The position numbers were made by a program, and so were the translations under genes. DNA of 64,000 bases, from NCBI GenBank assembly GCA_024404095.1, contig JAKSQO010000005.1:1-64000 (forward strand). Direction: 5' to 3'. Position 1 is the stretch's first letter. Every line of letters starts with the position of its first letter. This DNA comes from Clostridia bacterium. GTDB taxonomy: Bacteria > Bacillota > Clostridia > Oscillospirales > Acutalibacteraceae. Positions 24,688-33,798 of the stretch are shown in pieces. Under the pieces are notes generated by a model, which was not told where the DNA came from, did no database searches, and saw only the letters and a program-made list of their open reading frames with translations.

Positions 24688-27045
24688 TCACACCACCAGT
24701 AAAATTACTGCTCTTACGATAAGAGCCATTACCCACGCAATGAGACATTGACCGATAACAATACCTGTTGCCCATTTGCCGCCGAGCTCACGTCTGATTG
24801 AAGCCACAGCCGCAACGCACGGAGTATAGAGCAGACAGAATACAAGCAGAGCCGCCGCCGCAACGGGAGATATAACAGCTGTAATGCCGCTTGCTCCTCC
24901 GACAAGTACGGAGAGAGTTGAAACAACGCTTTCCTTTGCCATAAAGCCTGCTATAAGCGAGGTTACAATGCGCCAGTCACCGAATCCGAGCGGCTTGAAA
25001 ACAGGTGCGATTGTGCCTGCGATTGTCGCAAGAATACTTTGCTGTGAATCCGTAACCGTGTGGAGCGTGAAATCAAAGCTCTGCAGGAACCATACAACAA
25101 TCGAAGCGGCAAAAATAACAGTAAACGCTCTCTGTAAGAAGTCCTTCGCCTTATCCCACAGCAGGTGCGCTACGTTCTTCGCACCCGGCATACGGTAGTT
25201 CGGAAGCTCCATAACAAACGGAACAGCCTCGCCCCTGAACGCCGTAACCTTGGAAACAAGAGCAACAATAATGCCTGTCACGATACCGAGAAGATACAGA
25301 CCGACCATTATAAGACCGCTGTATTTCGGGAAAAATGTGTGTGCGAAAAATCCGTAAACAGGAAGCTTTGCTGTACAGCTCATAAACGGAGTGAGCATAA
25401 TTGTCATCTTACGGTCACGGGCTGACGGAAGAGTTCGGCTCGACATAACACCGGGAACGGTACAGCCGAAGCCGATAAGCATAGGTACGATGCTTCTGCC
25501 CGAAAGTCCGATTTTTCTTAACAGCTTATCCATAACAAACGCAACTCGTGCCATGTATCCGCTGTCCTCAAGCATTGAGAGGAAAAAGAAAAGAATAACG
25601 ATAATCGGCAGGAAGCTGACAACCGAGCCGACACCTCCGAACACACCGTCAATTATCAGTGAATGAAGCGTTGCGCTGACATTGCCTGCGGTGAGCAGTT
25701 TATCGACCGCATCCGTCAGAAGTCCTATTCCGCTGTCAAGAAGCTCCTGAAGCCACGCACCGATAACGTTGAACGTGAGGAAGAACACAAGACCCATTAT
25801 CGCAATAAATGACGGAATCGCCGTGTACTTGCCTGTAAGAATTTTATCTATTTTACGGCTTCTGATATGCTCCTTGCTTTCTCTCGGCTTGACAACCGTT
25901 CTGTCGCAAACCTCGCGAATAAACGAGAAACGCATATCGGCAATCGCCGCCGCTCTGTCCATTCCGCTCTCCTCTTCGAGCTGAAGAATGATATGCTCGA
26001 GCATTTCAGTTTCGTTCTGACTTAATTTAAGAGCTTCAAGCACAATGCCGTCACCCTCAACAAGCTTGCTTGCGGCGAAGCGGACGGGAATACCTGCCGC
26101 CCTTGCGTGGTCCTCAATGAGGTGCATAATGCTGTGCAGACATCTGTGAACCGCACCGCCGTTGACGTCATTTTTGCAGAAATCCGTTCTGCCCGGTCGC
26201 TCCTGATATTTGGCAAGGTGGACAGCGTGCTTGATAAGCTCGTCTACACCCTCATTCTTAGCCGCTGAAATCGGAACAACGGGAATGCCAAGCAGCTCCT
26301 CCATCTCGTTGACGTGAACCGTACCGCCGTTGCCTCGAACCTCGTCCATCATATTCAGAGCGAGAACAATCGGAATTTCAAGCTCCATAAGCTGTAAGGT
26401 GAGGTAAAGATTTCGTTCAATGTTTGTTGCATCAACTATATTGATAATGCCCTTCGGCTTCTCGTCAAGAATAAACTGACGTGAAACAATCTCCTCACTT
26501 GTGTACGGAGAAAGTGAATAAATACCGGGCAGGTCGGTTACGAGCGTATCGGGATGACCTTTTATTGAGCCGTCCTTGCGGTCAACCGTAACTCCGGGGA
26601 AGTTGCCGACGTGCTGATTTGAGCCTGTCAGCTGATTGTAGAGAGTTGTTTTACCGCAGTTCTGATTGCCTGCGAGGGCGAATGTGAGAGTTTCTCCCTT
26701 CTGCAAAGGCTTCTCGTCAGCCTTGACGTGGTACTTGCCCTCTTCACCGAAGCCCGGATGCTCAACTGACACTCTTTGTTGTTTATTCTTTTTGTCATAT
26801 TGCTTATAATCGGTTTTCTTTGCGGTCGGTTCAATCTGAATTTTAGCCGCGTCGTCAAGACGTAATGTCAGCTCATAGCCGTGAATACGAAGCTCCATAG
26901 GGTCACCCATGGGAGCGAATTTCATCAGAGTTACCTCCGCACCCGGGATAACACCCATATCGAGGAAATGCTGACGAAGTGAGCCTTCACCGCCGACAGC
27001 GGTAATTATCGCCGATTTACCGATTCCAAGTTCTTTTAATGTCAT
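24688..27045 (-). CDS. feoB: FeoA-FeoB fusion, ferrous iron transporter
   Basis: This 785-residue protein starts with a complete FeoA SH3-like domain (residues 1-75, including LRQHFLDMGVIPGAEV). A charged linker and the FeoB G domain follow, with G1 AGNQNCGKTT (125-134), G3 DLPG and G4 NMMDE. The membrane part contains the Gate motifs (GFGCTVPGV near the centre) and a second gate repeat near the C-terminus. It imports Fe2+. The ATG at 27045 is chosen because an in-frame GTG at 27054 is part of the AGGTG ribosome site. Two GTTAG-N6-CTAAC palindromes at the promoter suggest iron-dependent repression. Confidence 0.95.
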   Translation of the reverse strand: MTLKELGIGKSAIITAVGGEGSLRQHFLDMGVIPGAEVTLMKFAPMGDPMELRIHGYELTLRLDDAAKIQIEPTAKKTDYKQYDKKNKQQRVSVEHPGFGEEGKYHVKADEKPLQKGETLTFALAGNQNCGKTTLYNQLTGSNQHVGNFPGVTVDRKDGSIKGHPDTLVTDLPGIYSLSPYTSEEIVSRQFILDEKPKGIINIVDATNIERNLYLTLQLMELEIPIVLALNMMDEVRGNGGTVHVNEMEELLGIPVVPISAAKNEGVDELIKHAVHLAKYQERPGRTDFCKNDVNGGAVHRCLHSIMHLIEDHARAAGIPVRFAASKLVEGDGIVLEALKLSQNETEMLEHIILQLEEESGMDRAAAIADMRFSFIREVCDRTVVKPRESKEHIRSRKIDKILTGKYTAIPSFIAIMGLVFFLTFNVIGAWLQELLDSGIGLLTDAVDKLLTAGNVSATLHSLIIDGVFGGVGSVVSFLPIIVILFFFLSMLEDSGYMARVAFVMDKLLRKIGLSGRSIVPMLIGFGCTVPGVMSSRTLPSARDRKMTIMLTPFMSCTAKLPVYGFFAHTFFPKYSGLIMVGLYLLGIVTGIIVALVSKVTAFRGEAVPFVMELPNYRMPGAKNVAHLLWDKAKDFLQRAFTVIFAASIVVWFLQSFDFTLHTVTDSQQSILATIAGTIAPVFKPLGFGDWRIVTSLIAGFMAKESVVSTLSVLVGGASGITAVISPVAAAALLVFCLLYTPCVAAVASIRRELGGKWATGIVIGQCLIAWVMALIVRAVILLVV

Positions 27046-27061
27046 ATGTATCACCTCTCTG

Positions 27062-27117
27062 GTTAGTCTTAACTAACCTGTTGTAGTTAGTATAAGCTAA
27101 CTGAGATAAAAAGTCAA
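27062..27117 (-). promoter_or_regulatory. feoAB promoter with two DtxR/IdeR-like operators
   Basis: On the minus strand TTGACT (27112-27117), 17 bp, TATACT (27089-27094). Two inverted repeats, GTTAGTCTTAACTAAC (27062-27077) and GTTAGTATAAGCTAAC (27086-27101), overlap the -10 and the start region. They share the GTTAG-N6-CTAAC pattern, close to the core of DtxR/IdeR sites. The regulator itself is not in the window. Confidence 0.75.
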
Positions 27118-27147
27118 TAGAAAATTGGAAATTTACAGAAATTTCAG

Positions 27148-27174
27148 AAAAAAACCGACCCTTTAGGGTCGGCA
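27148..27174 (-). terminator. Terminator of the leader-peptide gene
   Basis: Minus-strand stem CCGACCC-TAAA-GGGTCGG followed by seven Ts. Confidence 0.85.
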
Positions 27175-27194
27175 AGAAAATTAAAACAGTTTAA

Positions 27195-27419
27195 TCACAT
27201 ATATTTCCAATGTAAATAGCCTATATGACATTTCGCACATTGCACATAGTTTATCCAATGTCCGTCGGGTCCGCCAAGATTTTCGATTTCGATTGTATCG
27301 GTGTACATTTTATAGTCACAATTATCACAGTAAACTACAATTTCTCTGAATTCCTTTTCTTCCTCGCCTGCTGAAACCTTTTTAAGCTCGCTGTCATTTA
27401 ACTTTTTGTTATCTTCCAT
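27195..27419 (-). CDS. Cys-rich small peptide with double-glycine-type leader
   Basis: This 74-residue peptide starts at 27419 behind AAAGGAGATAA. Its first part, MEDNKKLNDSELKKVSAGE, fits the bacteriocin-type leader pattern (LxxSELxxVxGG-like, here SAG). The rest is acidic, then carries two CxxC pairs (YCDNCDYK and QCAKCHIG), which could bind zinc or form disulfides. If cleaved after SAG the core is about 55 residues. No peptidase or export gene is next to it. It may be an orphan secreted peptide or a small zinc-ribbon protein whose N-terminus merely resembles a leader. Confidence 0.7.
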   Translation of the reverse strand: MEDNKKLNDSELKKVSAGEEEKEFREIVVYCDNCDYKMYTDTIEIENLGGPDGHWINYVQCAKCHIGYLHWKYM

Positions 27420-27483
27420 GTTAATTATCTCCTTTCTTGGATTCATACATTTATACGATAAACATTAAAAAGCGGCTACTATT

Positions 27484-28272
27484 TTATCCTAATTCCTTAG
27501 TTCTTTTATATGCTTCAATTACCGCATTCATTGCCGCTGAGCGGAAGCCGCCGTCCTCAAGTGCCTTTACACCCATAATCGTTGAGCCTGCAGGACTGCA
27601 AACCTCGTCCTTGAGCTTTTCGGGGTGCTTGCCGTTTTCAAGCATAGCCTTTGCCGAGCCCTCAAGCGTACCTGCCGCATACAGCAGAGCCTTATCTCTC
27701 GGAAGTCCGCAGGCAACCGCGCCGTCAGCAAGAGCCTCGATGAACATATACACAAACGCGGGACCGCAGCCCGAAAGCGCGCTCGCGCCGTCAATCAGCT
27801 TTTCATCAAGCCAGTCGAAGATTCCCGACTTGCTCATAATCTCGGAAAATTCCGCTTTCTTTTCGTCAGTTACATTTTCACTTGCCGCAAGAACAACGCC
27901 CGAGCCGACCGAGACAGGCATATTCGGCATAATTCTGATTACGGAATCAACACCGCTGTAAGCCTTGACCTTTTCAATGCTTACACCTGCCGCCATAGAC
28001 ACGATAACAACATCCTTGTTTTCGCTCAGCTCTGCCTTTATGCCGTCAAAAGCCTTGGCAAGCACCTGCGGCTTGACACCCATAAAGATGTAATCACATT
28101 CTTTGGCAACTGTCCTTGCGTCGGCTGTAACTGCGCCGATATCTTCAGCGAGAGCATCTCTTTTAGCTGTGTCGAGGTCGGCAAGAATAACATTCTCAAA
28201 GCCTGCGCTTCTGACTGCTCTTGCAAGTGCACCGCCCATATTTCCGCAGCCGATAAAACCAATTTTTTTCAT
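27484..28272 (-). CDS. proC: Pyrroline-5-carboxylate reductase
   Basis: This 262-residue enzyme has the N-terminal NAD(P)H site IGFIGCGNMGGALARA. The C-terminal dimer domain contains ALSGCGPAFVYMFIEALADG and VCSPAGSTIMGV. It reduces pyrroline 5-carboxylate to proline, the last step of proline synthesis. It lies 4 bp after proA in a proB-proA-proC operon with AAGGTGA upstream. Confidence 0.96.
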   Translation of the reverse strand: MKKIGFIGCGNMGGALARAVRSAGFENVILADLDTAKRDALAEDIGAVTADARTVAKECDYIFMGVKPQVLAKAFDGIKAELSENKDVVIVSMAAGVSIEKVKAYSGVDSVIRIMPNMPVSVGSGVVLAASENVTDEKKAEFSEIMSKSGIFDWLDEKLIDGASALSGCGPAFVYMFIEALADGAVACGLPRDKALLYAAGTLEGSAKAMLENGKHPEKLKDEVCSPAGSTIMGVKALEDGGFRSAAMNAVIEAYKRTKELG

Positions 28273-28276
28273 AATA

Positions 28277-29524
28277 TCACCTTATCTGTCCGTCACCACG
28301 GATAATAAATTTATAAGTTGTCAGCTCACACAGACCCATAGGTCCTCTTGCGTGGAGCTTCTGTGTCGAAATACCCATTTCACAGCCGAGACCGAACTCG
28401 CCGCCGTCCGTAAAGCGTGTGCTTGCGTTGACGTAAACAGCCGCAGAATCAACATTCTGTGTGAAGTAGTCGGCATTTTTGCTGTCCCGGGTGATAATGC
28501 AGTCGCTGTGATGAGTTGAGTGGTCACCGATATGAGCGACAGCCTGCTTCACGTCATCAACAACCTTAACCGCAAGGATGTAGTCGAGAAACTCTGTATC
28601 AAAATCATTCTCGCCCGCAGGTGTGCCGTCAATAATCTCAGCAGCTTTCGGGTCAAGTCGAAGCTCAACGGGATTTTCCGCTCTGCCGTCAACAAGAAGT
28701 GCTTTCAGCTTCGGCAGGAACTCCCCTGCTATATTTTTATTTACAAGCAAAACCTCCTCGGCATTGCATACCGACGGTCTGCTCGTCTTTGCGTTTTCGA
28801 TAATTTTAAGAGCCTTCTGCTGATCTGCGCTCTCGTCAACATAGACGTGGCAGATACCTGTACCCGTCTGGATACACGGTACAGTTGCATTGCGCACGCA
28901 GGCATTGATAAGACCTGCACCGCCGCGAGGAATAAGCAGGTCAACATAGCCCTCGGCTGTCATAAGCTCATTTGCGCTCTGACGTGAGGTGTCCTGAATA
29001 AGGCTGACAACGTCCTCACATATTCCGAGCTTTTTAAGTCCCTTTCTGAGTGCGTTGACAATTGCGTTGGCACTTTTGAAAGCCTCCTTGCCTCCACGCA
29101 GAATACACACATTTCCGCTCTTAAGAGCAAGTGCCGCCGCATCCGAGGTTACATTCGGGCGGCTCTCATAAATGATTGCCACAACGCCCATCGGAACGCT
29201 TGTCTTTTCAACAACAATTCCGCTCGGACGCTCAACCCTGTCAAGGATTCTGCCCACAGGGTCGGGAAGCTTAACAACATCTCTTATGCCGTCAGCCATA
29301 CCCTCTATACGAGCCTTTGAGAGTGAAAGGCGGTCAATCATAACGTCGGAAATCCTGCCCCTTGCCGCCTCAACGTCAAGTGCGTTTTCCTTAAGGATAT
29401 CGTCTGCGTTTTCGATAAGTGCATCCGCCATTGAAAGCAGAGCCTTATTCTTTTCATCAGGTGTGAGCGAAGCGATTTCGCTCTTTGCCGCCTTAGCCTT
29501 TTTTAATATTTCAAGCGTTGTCAT
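28277..29524 (-). CDS. proA: Gamma-glutamyl phosphate reductase
   Basis: This 415-residue aldehyde dehydrogenase-like enzyme has [41 protein letters not shown] and the catalytic cysteine motif [14 protein letters not shown]. It reduces gamma-glutamyl phosphate to glutamate semialdehyde with NADPH. Its ATG follows the proB stop directly, so translation is coupled. Confidence 0.96.
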   Translation of the reverse strand: MTTLEILKKAKAAKSEIASLTPDEKNKALLSMADALIENADDILKENALDVEAARGRISDVMIDRLSLSKARIEGMADGIRDVVKLPDPVGRILDRVERPSGIVVEKTSVPMGVVAIIYESRPNVTSDAAALALKSGNVCILRGGKEAFKSANAIVNALRKGLKKLGICEDVVSLIQDTSRQSANELMTAEGYVDLLIPRGGAGLINACVRNATVPCIQTGTGICHVYVDESADQQKALKIIENAKTSRPSVCNAEEVLLVNKNIAGEFLPKLKALLVDGRAENPVELRLDPKAAEIIDGTPAGENDFDTEFLDYILAVKVVDDVKQAVAHIGDHSTHHSDCIITRDSKNADYFTQNVDSAAVYVNASTRFTDGGEFGLGCEMGISTQKLHARGPMGLCELTTYKFIIRGDGQIR

Positions 29525-29525
29525 T

Positions 29526-30299
29526 TCACTTTACCGCCTTTTTGATAAATCTTGTGCCGACAGATTTACCGTCGCAGATGTCATAGAGAACAAGCGGATC
29601 TGTACCGTTTGCGATAACCATATCACAGCCCTTTGAGGTGCAGATTTCCGCCGCTCTGATTTTAGTTCTCATGCCGCCTGTGCCGAGTTCGGAGCCCTCA
29701 CCGCCGGCAAGTGCTCTGATGTCGTCATTGACCTCAGAAACAACGGAAATAAGCGTTGCGTCGGGGTCCTTGTGCGGATCAGCTGTAAACAGACCGTCAA
29801 TATCAGAGAGAAGAACGAGCAAATCAGCCTTGACGCTGACAGCAACCATAGCCGAAAGTGTATCGTTATCGCCGACCTTAATTTCCTCGGTGGCAACGGT
29901 ATCGTTTTCATTGATAATCGGCAGAGCCTTGTACTTGAGAAGCTGGTCGATTGTGTTTATAAAGTTTTTATATCTGTCCTCGTGGTCGAAATCATCGCCT
30001 GTCAGAAGAAGCTGAGCAACTGTATGGTTGTATTCGCTGAAAAGCTTATCGTAGGTATACATCAGCTCACACTGACCGACAGCGGCAGCCGCCTGCTTGC
30101 CTGCGATAGTCTTCGGCTTGCCGTCAAGCTTTAATTTGCCTGCGCCCATACCGATTGCGCCCGAGGATACAAGAATAACGTCATGTCCTGCGTTTTTGAG
30201 GTCGCTCAGAACCTTGCAGAGAAGCTCCACACGGCGGATGTTGAGAAGTCCGCCCTGATGCGCAAGGGTCGATGTTCCGACTTTAACTACAATTTTCAT
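29526..30299 (-). CDS. proB: Glutamate 5-kinase, short form without PUA domain
   Basis: This 257-residue amino acid kinase begins [15 protein letters not shown]. It has [34 protein letters not shown] and [14 protein letters not shown]. It phosphorylates glutamate in the first step of proline synthesis and is the usual target of proline inhibition. The C-terminal PUA domain of E. coli ProB is absent, as in many Clostridia. Start 30299 follows AGGGGAC. Confidence 0.95.
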   Translation of the reverse strand: MKIVVKVGTSTLAHQGGLLNIRRVELLCKVLSDLKNAGHDVILVSSGAIGMGAGKLKLDGKPKTIAGKQAAAAVGQCELMYTYDKLFSEYNHTVAQLLLTGDDFDHEDRYKNFINTIDQLLKYKALPIINENDTVATEEIKVGDNDTLSAMVAVSVKADLLVLLSDIDGLFTADPHKDPDATLISVVSEVNDDIRALAGGEGSELGTGGMRTKIRAAEICTSKGCDMVIANGTDPLVLYDICDGKSVGTRFIKKAVK

Positions 30300-30328
30300 G
30301 GATAAGTCCCCTTTTGTATATTCAATAT

Positions 30329-30357
30329 ATTTTAGCACAAAAAGAAAAATTATTCAA
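30329..30357 (-). promoter_or_regulatory. Promoter of proBAC operon
   Basis: Minus-strand TTGAAT (30352-30357), 17 bp, TAAAAT (30329-30334), 30 bp upstream of the proB start. Confidence 0.65.
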
Positions 30358-30423
30358 CAAAAAAATGCCATTCCTCAGAATGACATTTATTTCAATATAA
30401 GCTATTCAATATCTTTAATAATA

Positions 30424-30450
30424 AAAAAGCCGACCCCTTTCGGAGTCAGC
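30424..30450 (-). terminator. Terminator of the DUF6472 gene
   Basis: Minus-strand stem GCTGACTCC/GGGGTCGGC around GAAA-type loop, then TTTTTTATT. A second hairpin built from the TGTCATTCTGAG repeat lies at about 30362-30388. Confidence 0.85.
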
Positions 30451-30457
30451 TGAAAAT

Positions 30458-30637
30458 TCAATTCTGTTTTCTTACAATCTTATATTCGTCATCAGGCTCA
30501 TAATACGGACAATCAAAGTACGATGAGCTGAGGAATTTGACATATTCGTCCTCGTCAAGATTCATTTCGCAGAAATAATAGTCCTCCTGCTCGTCATAGC
30601 AGTAATTGTTGCAGGTTTCGCAGTTTGATTGAGCCAT
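30458..30637 (-). CDS. DUF6472-like small Cys-rich acidic protein
   Basis: This 59-residue frame begins MAQSNCETCNNYCYDEQ, continues with a very acidic and tyrosine-rich middle (NLDEDEYVKFL), and ends FDCPYYEPDDEYKIVRKQN. It contains CxxC plus two further cysteines and resembles the DUF6472 family common in gut Clostridia. The function is unknown; metal binding is plausible. It is expressed between sigF and proB and has its own terminator. No clear AGGAGG is present (GGGGTG lies upstream). Confidence 0.8.
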   Translation of the reverse strand: MAQSNCETCNNYCYDEQEDYYFCEMNLDEDEYVKFLSSSYFDCPYYEPDDEYKIVRKQN

Positions 30638-30692
30638 AAGAACACCCCGTTTGTTTTATTGCTCCTATTCTATCACTTCTGCGCCGATTTGT

Positions 30693-31358
30693 CTACAACA
30701 AATTGCTCCGCATTGATTTCAGAATCGCTTTTTCTCTTCGGCTGACCTGTACCTGCGTCATGCCGAGCTGTTTTGCAATCACCGTCTGCGTAAGTCCCGA
30801 GAAATACCGCAGCCGTATAATCTCCCTGTCACGTTCATTAAGGTTATTCATCACCTGCTCGAGCGCAACGGCGGTGGAAATATCCTCCTCAGGCGAGCCT
30901 ACGGGAATATCGAACTCGTCACCGCTTTGAGTGTCCTCCTGCGTCATCGAGATAACAGGCATTGAAGCCGTGATTGCCTGCGCCGTTTCGTATTCGTCAA
31001 ACCCGAGCCTGTCCGCAAGCTCCCTGACGGTCGGCTCACGGTCAAACTGACGTACAAAACGCTCACGCTCATAGCTTATCTTTCTGCCCTTTTCCTTAAG
31101 TGAACGGCTGACGGAAACAGTACCGCCGTCACGGAAAATGCGCTTGATTTCGCCGAGTATAACGGGCACTGCATAGGTCGAAAACGAAAAGCCGCGCGAA
31201 TCGTCGAAGCCGTCAACAGCCTTGATAAGACCTACGCACCCTGCCTGAAAAAGATCGTCATACTCAACCCCCCTGCCTGTCATTTTGTGGGCACAGGAGT
31301 GGACAAGACCGAGGTTTGCGCTTATCATCTCGTCACGCTTTGTTTTTTCAAGTATCAT
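30693..31358 (-). CDS. sigF: RNA polymerase sigma-F factor (sporulation)
   Basis: This 221-residue sigma-70 family protein has region 2 (GVEYDDLFQAGCVGLIKAVD, FSFSTYAVPVILGEIKRI), region 3 (EPTVRELADRLGF) and region 4 (NERDREIIRLRYF, then TQTVIAKQLGMTQVQVSRRE). It directs forespore transcription. The ATG overlaps the spoIIAB stop by four bases. Its place after spoIIAA and spoIIAB in the spoIIA operon fixes the identity as SigF rather than SigB or SigG. It should be held inactive by SpoIIAB until septation. Confidence 0.95.
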   Translation of the reverse strand: MILEKTKRDEMISANLGLVHSCAHKMTGRGVEYDDLFQAGCVGLIKAVDGFDDSRGFSFSTYAVPVILGEIKRIFRDGGTVSVSRSLKEKGRKISYERERFVRQFDREPTVRELADRLGFDEYETAQAITASMPVISMTQEDTQSGDEFDIPVGSPEEDISTAVALEQVMNNLNERDREIIRLRYFSGLTQTVIAKQLGMTQVQVSRREKAILKSMRSNLL

Positions 31359-31792
31359 ACGGCGGCACGTCCGTTAATCTTCTTGTAAAGTGTGACGGTT
31401 GTACCCTTGCCGAGAACAGAACGGACGGAAATTTTGTCCGTAAAGCTCTCCATAACCGCAAAGCCGAGACCTGCACGCTCACCGCCGAGGGTTGTGAAAA
31501 GCGGCTCCATTGCCTGCCTGACATCCATAATTCCGCACCCCTTGTCACGGATTGACACCTTGACCGTACCGCCGTCAAGGATAGCGGCATATATGTAGAT
31601 TTTGCCGACCGATGTCGGATAAGCGTGGACAATGCAGTTCGTCACCGCCTCGCTGACAGCCATTTTTATGTCGGAGATTTCGTCAAGCGTGGGGTCAAGC
31701 TGAGCAACAAACGCCGCCACCGCCGCACGTGAAAAGCCCTCGTTAATTGATTTTGAGTCAACAGTCATTCTGAATTCATTTATTATCTGCAC
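31355..31792 (-). CDS. spoIIAB: Anti-sigma F factor, serine kinase
   Basis: This 145-residue GHKL-type kinase has the N box MAVSEAVTNCIVHAYP, the G1 box IRDKGCGIMDV, and GERAGLGFAVMESF. It binds SigF or phosphorylates SpoIIAA with ATP. The start is the GTG at 31792 behind GGGAGG; this overlaps spoIIAA by 17 bp. An ATG eight codons in lacks a good ribosome site. Confidence 0.95.
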   Translation of the reverse strand: MQIINEFRMTVDSKSINEGFSRAAVAAFVAQLDPTLDEISDIKMAVSEAVTNCIVHAYPTSVGKIYIYAAILDGGTVKVSIRDKGCGIMDVRQAMEPLFTTLGGERAGLGFAVMESFTDKISVRSVLGKGTTVTLYKKINGRAAV

Positions 31793-32114
31793 TGTTTACA
31801 TCCTCCCTTTTGCTGATTTTTGCAATTTTTTCAAGCCCTGCAAGCTGCATGATTTTATAAATCTGAGGTGAAAGATTGGTCACAAGCACCTTACCGCCGA
31901 AGGACTGCACAAGTCGGTACCGCCCCATAATCAGACCGATACCCGACGAGTCCATAAATGTGACATCACCGTAATCGAGCTTTAAAAGGTTAGGCTTGTA
32001 CTGCATAAGTGCCGAGTCGATATCCATACGGATGTCGGCGGCGGAATGGTGGTCAATCTCACCCTCGAGAAACGCTGTCACACGCTCACGGGTGGAAATA
32101 ATTCTGACAGGCAT
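31776..32114 (-). CDS. spoIIAA: Anti-anti-sigma F factor
   Basis: This 112-residue STAS protein has the phosphorylation loop VTFMDSSGIGL, in which S57 corresponds to Ser58 of Bacillus SpoIIAA. When dephosphorylated by SpoIIE it binds SpoIIAB and releases SigF. Start 32114 follows GAGGGAA. It is the first gene of the spoIIA operon. A 170-bp palindromic repeat begins only 29 bp upstream, which leaves no room for an obvious separate SigH promoter between them. Confidence 0.94.
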   Translation of the reverse strand: MPVRIISTRERVTAFLEGEIDHHSAADIRMDIDSALMQYKPNLLKLDYGDVTFMDSSGIGLIMGRYRLVQSFGGKVLVTNLSPQIYKIMQLAGLEKIAKISKREDVNSADNK

Positions 32115-32142
32115 AAATTCCCTCCAAAATAAAAATTTAAAC

Positions 32143-32316
32143 AACGTAAAAATTTCGTCAACCTTTTTAAAGGTTGCGGGTTATCAGGGCAGAGCCCTGA
32201 GACTCTCGTCGCAACGAGCGGAATACTTATCGCTCACAAAAGCGCAGGAAGGTAGATGAAATAATCAGCGATTATTTCATCGTAGGGAACCCTCGCCGGG
32301 GGTTCCCTGTTGAAAA
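32143..32316 (+). repeat. 170-bp intergenic repeat family, copy A
   Basis: Modules in order are AACGTAAAAATTTCGTC, hairpin CAACCTTT-TTA-AAGGTTG, CAGGGC-AGA-GCCCTG, a variable CGTCG/CGACG-like part, CGCAGGAAGGTA, palindrome GATGAAATAATC/GATTATTTCATC, and GGGAACCC...GGGTTCCC. It shares this order with 33799-33967 (inverted) and 36638-36810. It fills most of the 301-base gap between folC and spoIIAA. Confidence 0.75.
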
Positions 32317-32343
32317 GTTTACAATTATAGTTGCGGTATGCAC

Positions 32344-32375
32344 AAAAAATCCTCTACCCAAAAGGATAGAGGATT
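32344..32375 (-). terminator. Terminator of folC
   Basis: Minus-strand stem ATCCTCTATCC/GGTAGAGGAT with loop TTTT, followed by TTTTTT. Confidence 0.85.
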
Positions 32376-32415
32376 CAGCTTGAATATTTTGTTGAAGCGT
32401 GTACGCGAAAAACAA

Positions 32416-33687
32416 TTATTTATGTAAATTTTTGATGTCTGATGCAAGATAAAGCGAACCGCACACTAAAATCACATCGTCCGCACCTGCTTTTTTCTTT
32501 GCCTTTTCGTATGCCTTAGCATAGTCGTCAATCGCCTTTACTTTTTTGCAGTAAGGCTTCACCGCCTCGGCAAGCTCCTTGGCAGACAAGGCTCTCGGGT
32601 TGGACGGAGTTGTGGTGTAAACTCTCGCACACAGCGGTGCAAGGTTCTTCACGCAGTACGAATAGTCCTTGTCCTTCATCATTCCGAAAACCGCAATGAT
32701 ATTCTTATCCCTGCAATGAGTTTTCAGCGTCAGACACAGCGCGTCAACGCCCTCGGGATTGTGTCCGCCGTCAATAATCGTCAGCGGATTTCTGCTTACA
32801 ATCTCAGTTCGTGCAGGCATTTTCAGATTGGAAATTCCCTCAATCATCTGCTGCATTGAGATTTCCCAGCCGTTCTGCTTGAGCGTGTTTATCGCCGCAA
32901 TGGCTGTGGAAAAGTTGTAAATCTGATGCTTGCCTGCGAGCGGAATTTTGAACGTACAGCCTGCGTAAATGATTGTTGAGCCGTCAAGCTCCTCACGCAC
33001 AAGGCGGATTTTGCTCAACTCCGAGTGCATATAAGAGCAGTTCATCTTCTTCGCCTGCTCCTTGACGTATCTTTCAACCGTGAAATCAGGCTGAGGGTAA
33101 CCGACAACACGTCCGCCCTCCTTGAAAATTCCGCACTTCTGCTCAGCAATTTTCAGAAGCGTATCGCCGAGAATATCGGTGTGATCCATTGAAATCGAGC
33201 AGATAACGCTGACCTCGGACTGCTTTATAATGTTAGTTGAATCAAGCTTTCCGCCAAGACCGACCTCAAGCACAACGATATCACAGCTGTTGTTGAGGAA
33301 GTACACGAATGCGGCGGCGGTAATGATTTCAAACTCTGTCGGCTCAATGCCGTCAGCGGAAAGTCTGTCAACAATCGGCTTGATTTCCGTAATAATCTGC
33401 GCAAGCTCATTTTCGGGAATCATCTCGGAATTTATCTGCATCCGCTCTCTGAAATCAACAATGTAAGGCGAAGTGAACAGACCTGTTTTATACCCTGCGG
33501 CCTTGAGCACCTCGGCTATCATGTTCGAGGTTGAGCCCTTGCCGTTTGTGCCTGCAACGTGGACGAATTTCAGCTTGTCCTGCGGATTGCCGAGCGCCTC
33601 ACACAGAGCGGTGATGCGCTCCATGCCCGGTCGGCTTCCGAATTTCATTCTTGAATGTATGTAATTGAGAGCTTCTGTGTAGTTCAT
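32416..33687 (-). CDS. folC: Folylpolyglutamate synthase / dihydrofolate synthase
   Basis: This 423-residue Mur-ligase-family enzyme has the P-loop VHVAGTNGKGSTSNM, the folate-site stretch KTGLFTSPYIVDFRERM, LEVGLGGKLDSTNI and IDGGHNPEGVDAL. It adds glutamate to folates and makes dihydrofolate from dihydropteroate. It follows valS on the same strand, a common pairing in Firmicutes, but here two intergenic repeats separate them. Confidence 0.95.
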   Translation of the reverse strand: MNYTEALNYIHSRMKFGSRPGMERITALCEALGNPQDKLKFVHVAGTNGKGSTSNMIAEVLKAAGYKTGLFTSPYIVDFRERMQINSEMIPENELAQIITEIKPIVDRLSADGIEPTEFEIITAAAFVYFLNNSCDIVVLEVGLGGKLDSTNIIKQSEVSVICSISMDHTDILGDTLLKIAEQKCGIFKEGGRVVGYPQPDFTVERYVKEQAKKMNCSYMHSELSKIRLVREELDGSTIIYAGCTFKIPLAGKHQIYNFSTAIAAINTLKQNGWEISMQQMIEGISNLKMPARTEIVSRNPLTIIDGGHNPEGVDALCLTLKTHCRDKNIIAVFGMMKDKDYSYCVKNLAPLCARVYTTTPSNPRALSAKELAEAVKPYCKKVKAIDDYAKAYEKAKKKAGADDVILVCGSLYLASDIKNLHK

Positions 33688-33710
33688 AAAACTTCTCCGT
33701 TTTAAAATAA

Positions 33711-33780
33711 TGTCATTCTAAGCAAAGCGAAGAATCTCCGTTCAAGGTATGCAGAGATTTATGCGCCTCCTCAGAATGAC
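33711..33780. repeat. Palindromic repeat (TGTCATTCT type)
   Basis: A 70-bp palindrome with ends TGTCATTCTAAG and CTCAGAATGAC. It is related to 24255-24330 and 50356-50428. Confidence 0.65.
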
Positions 33781-33798
33781 TTATACTTATATTTTTAT

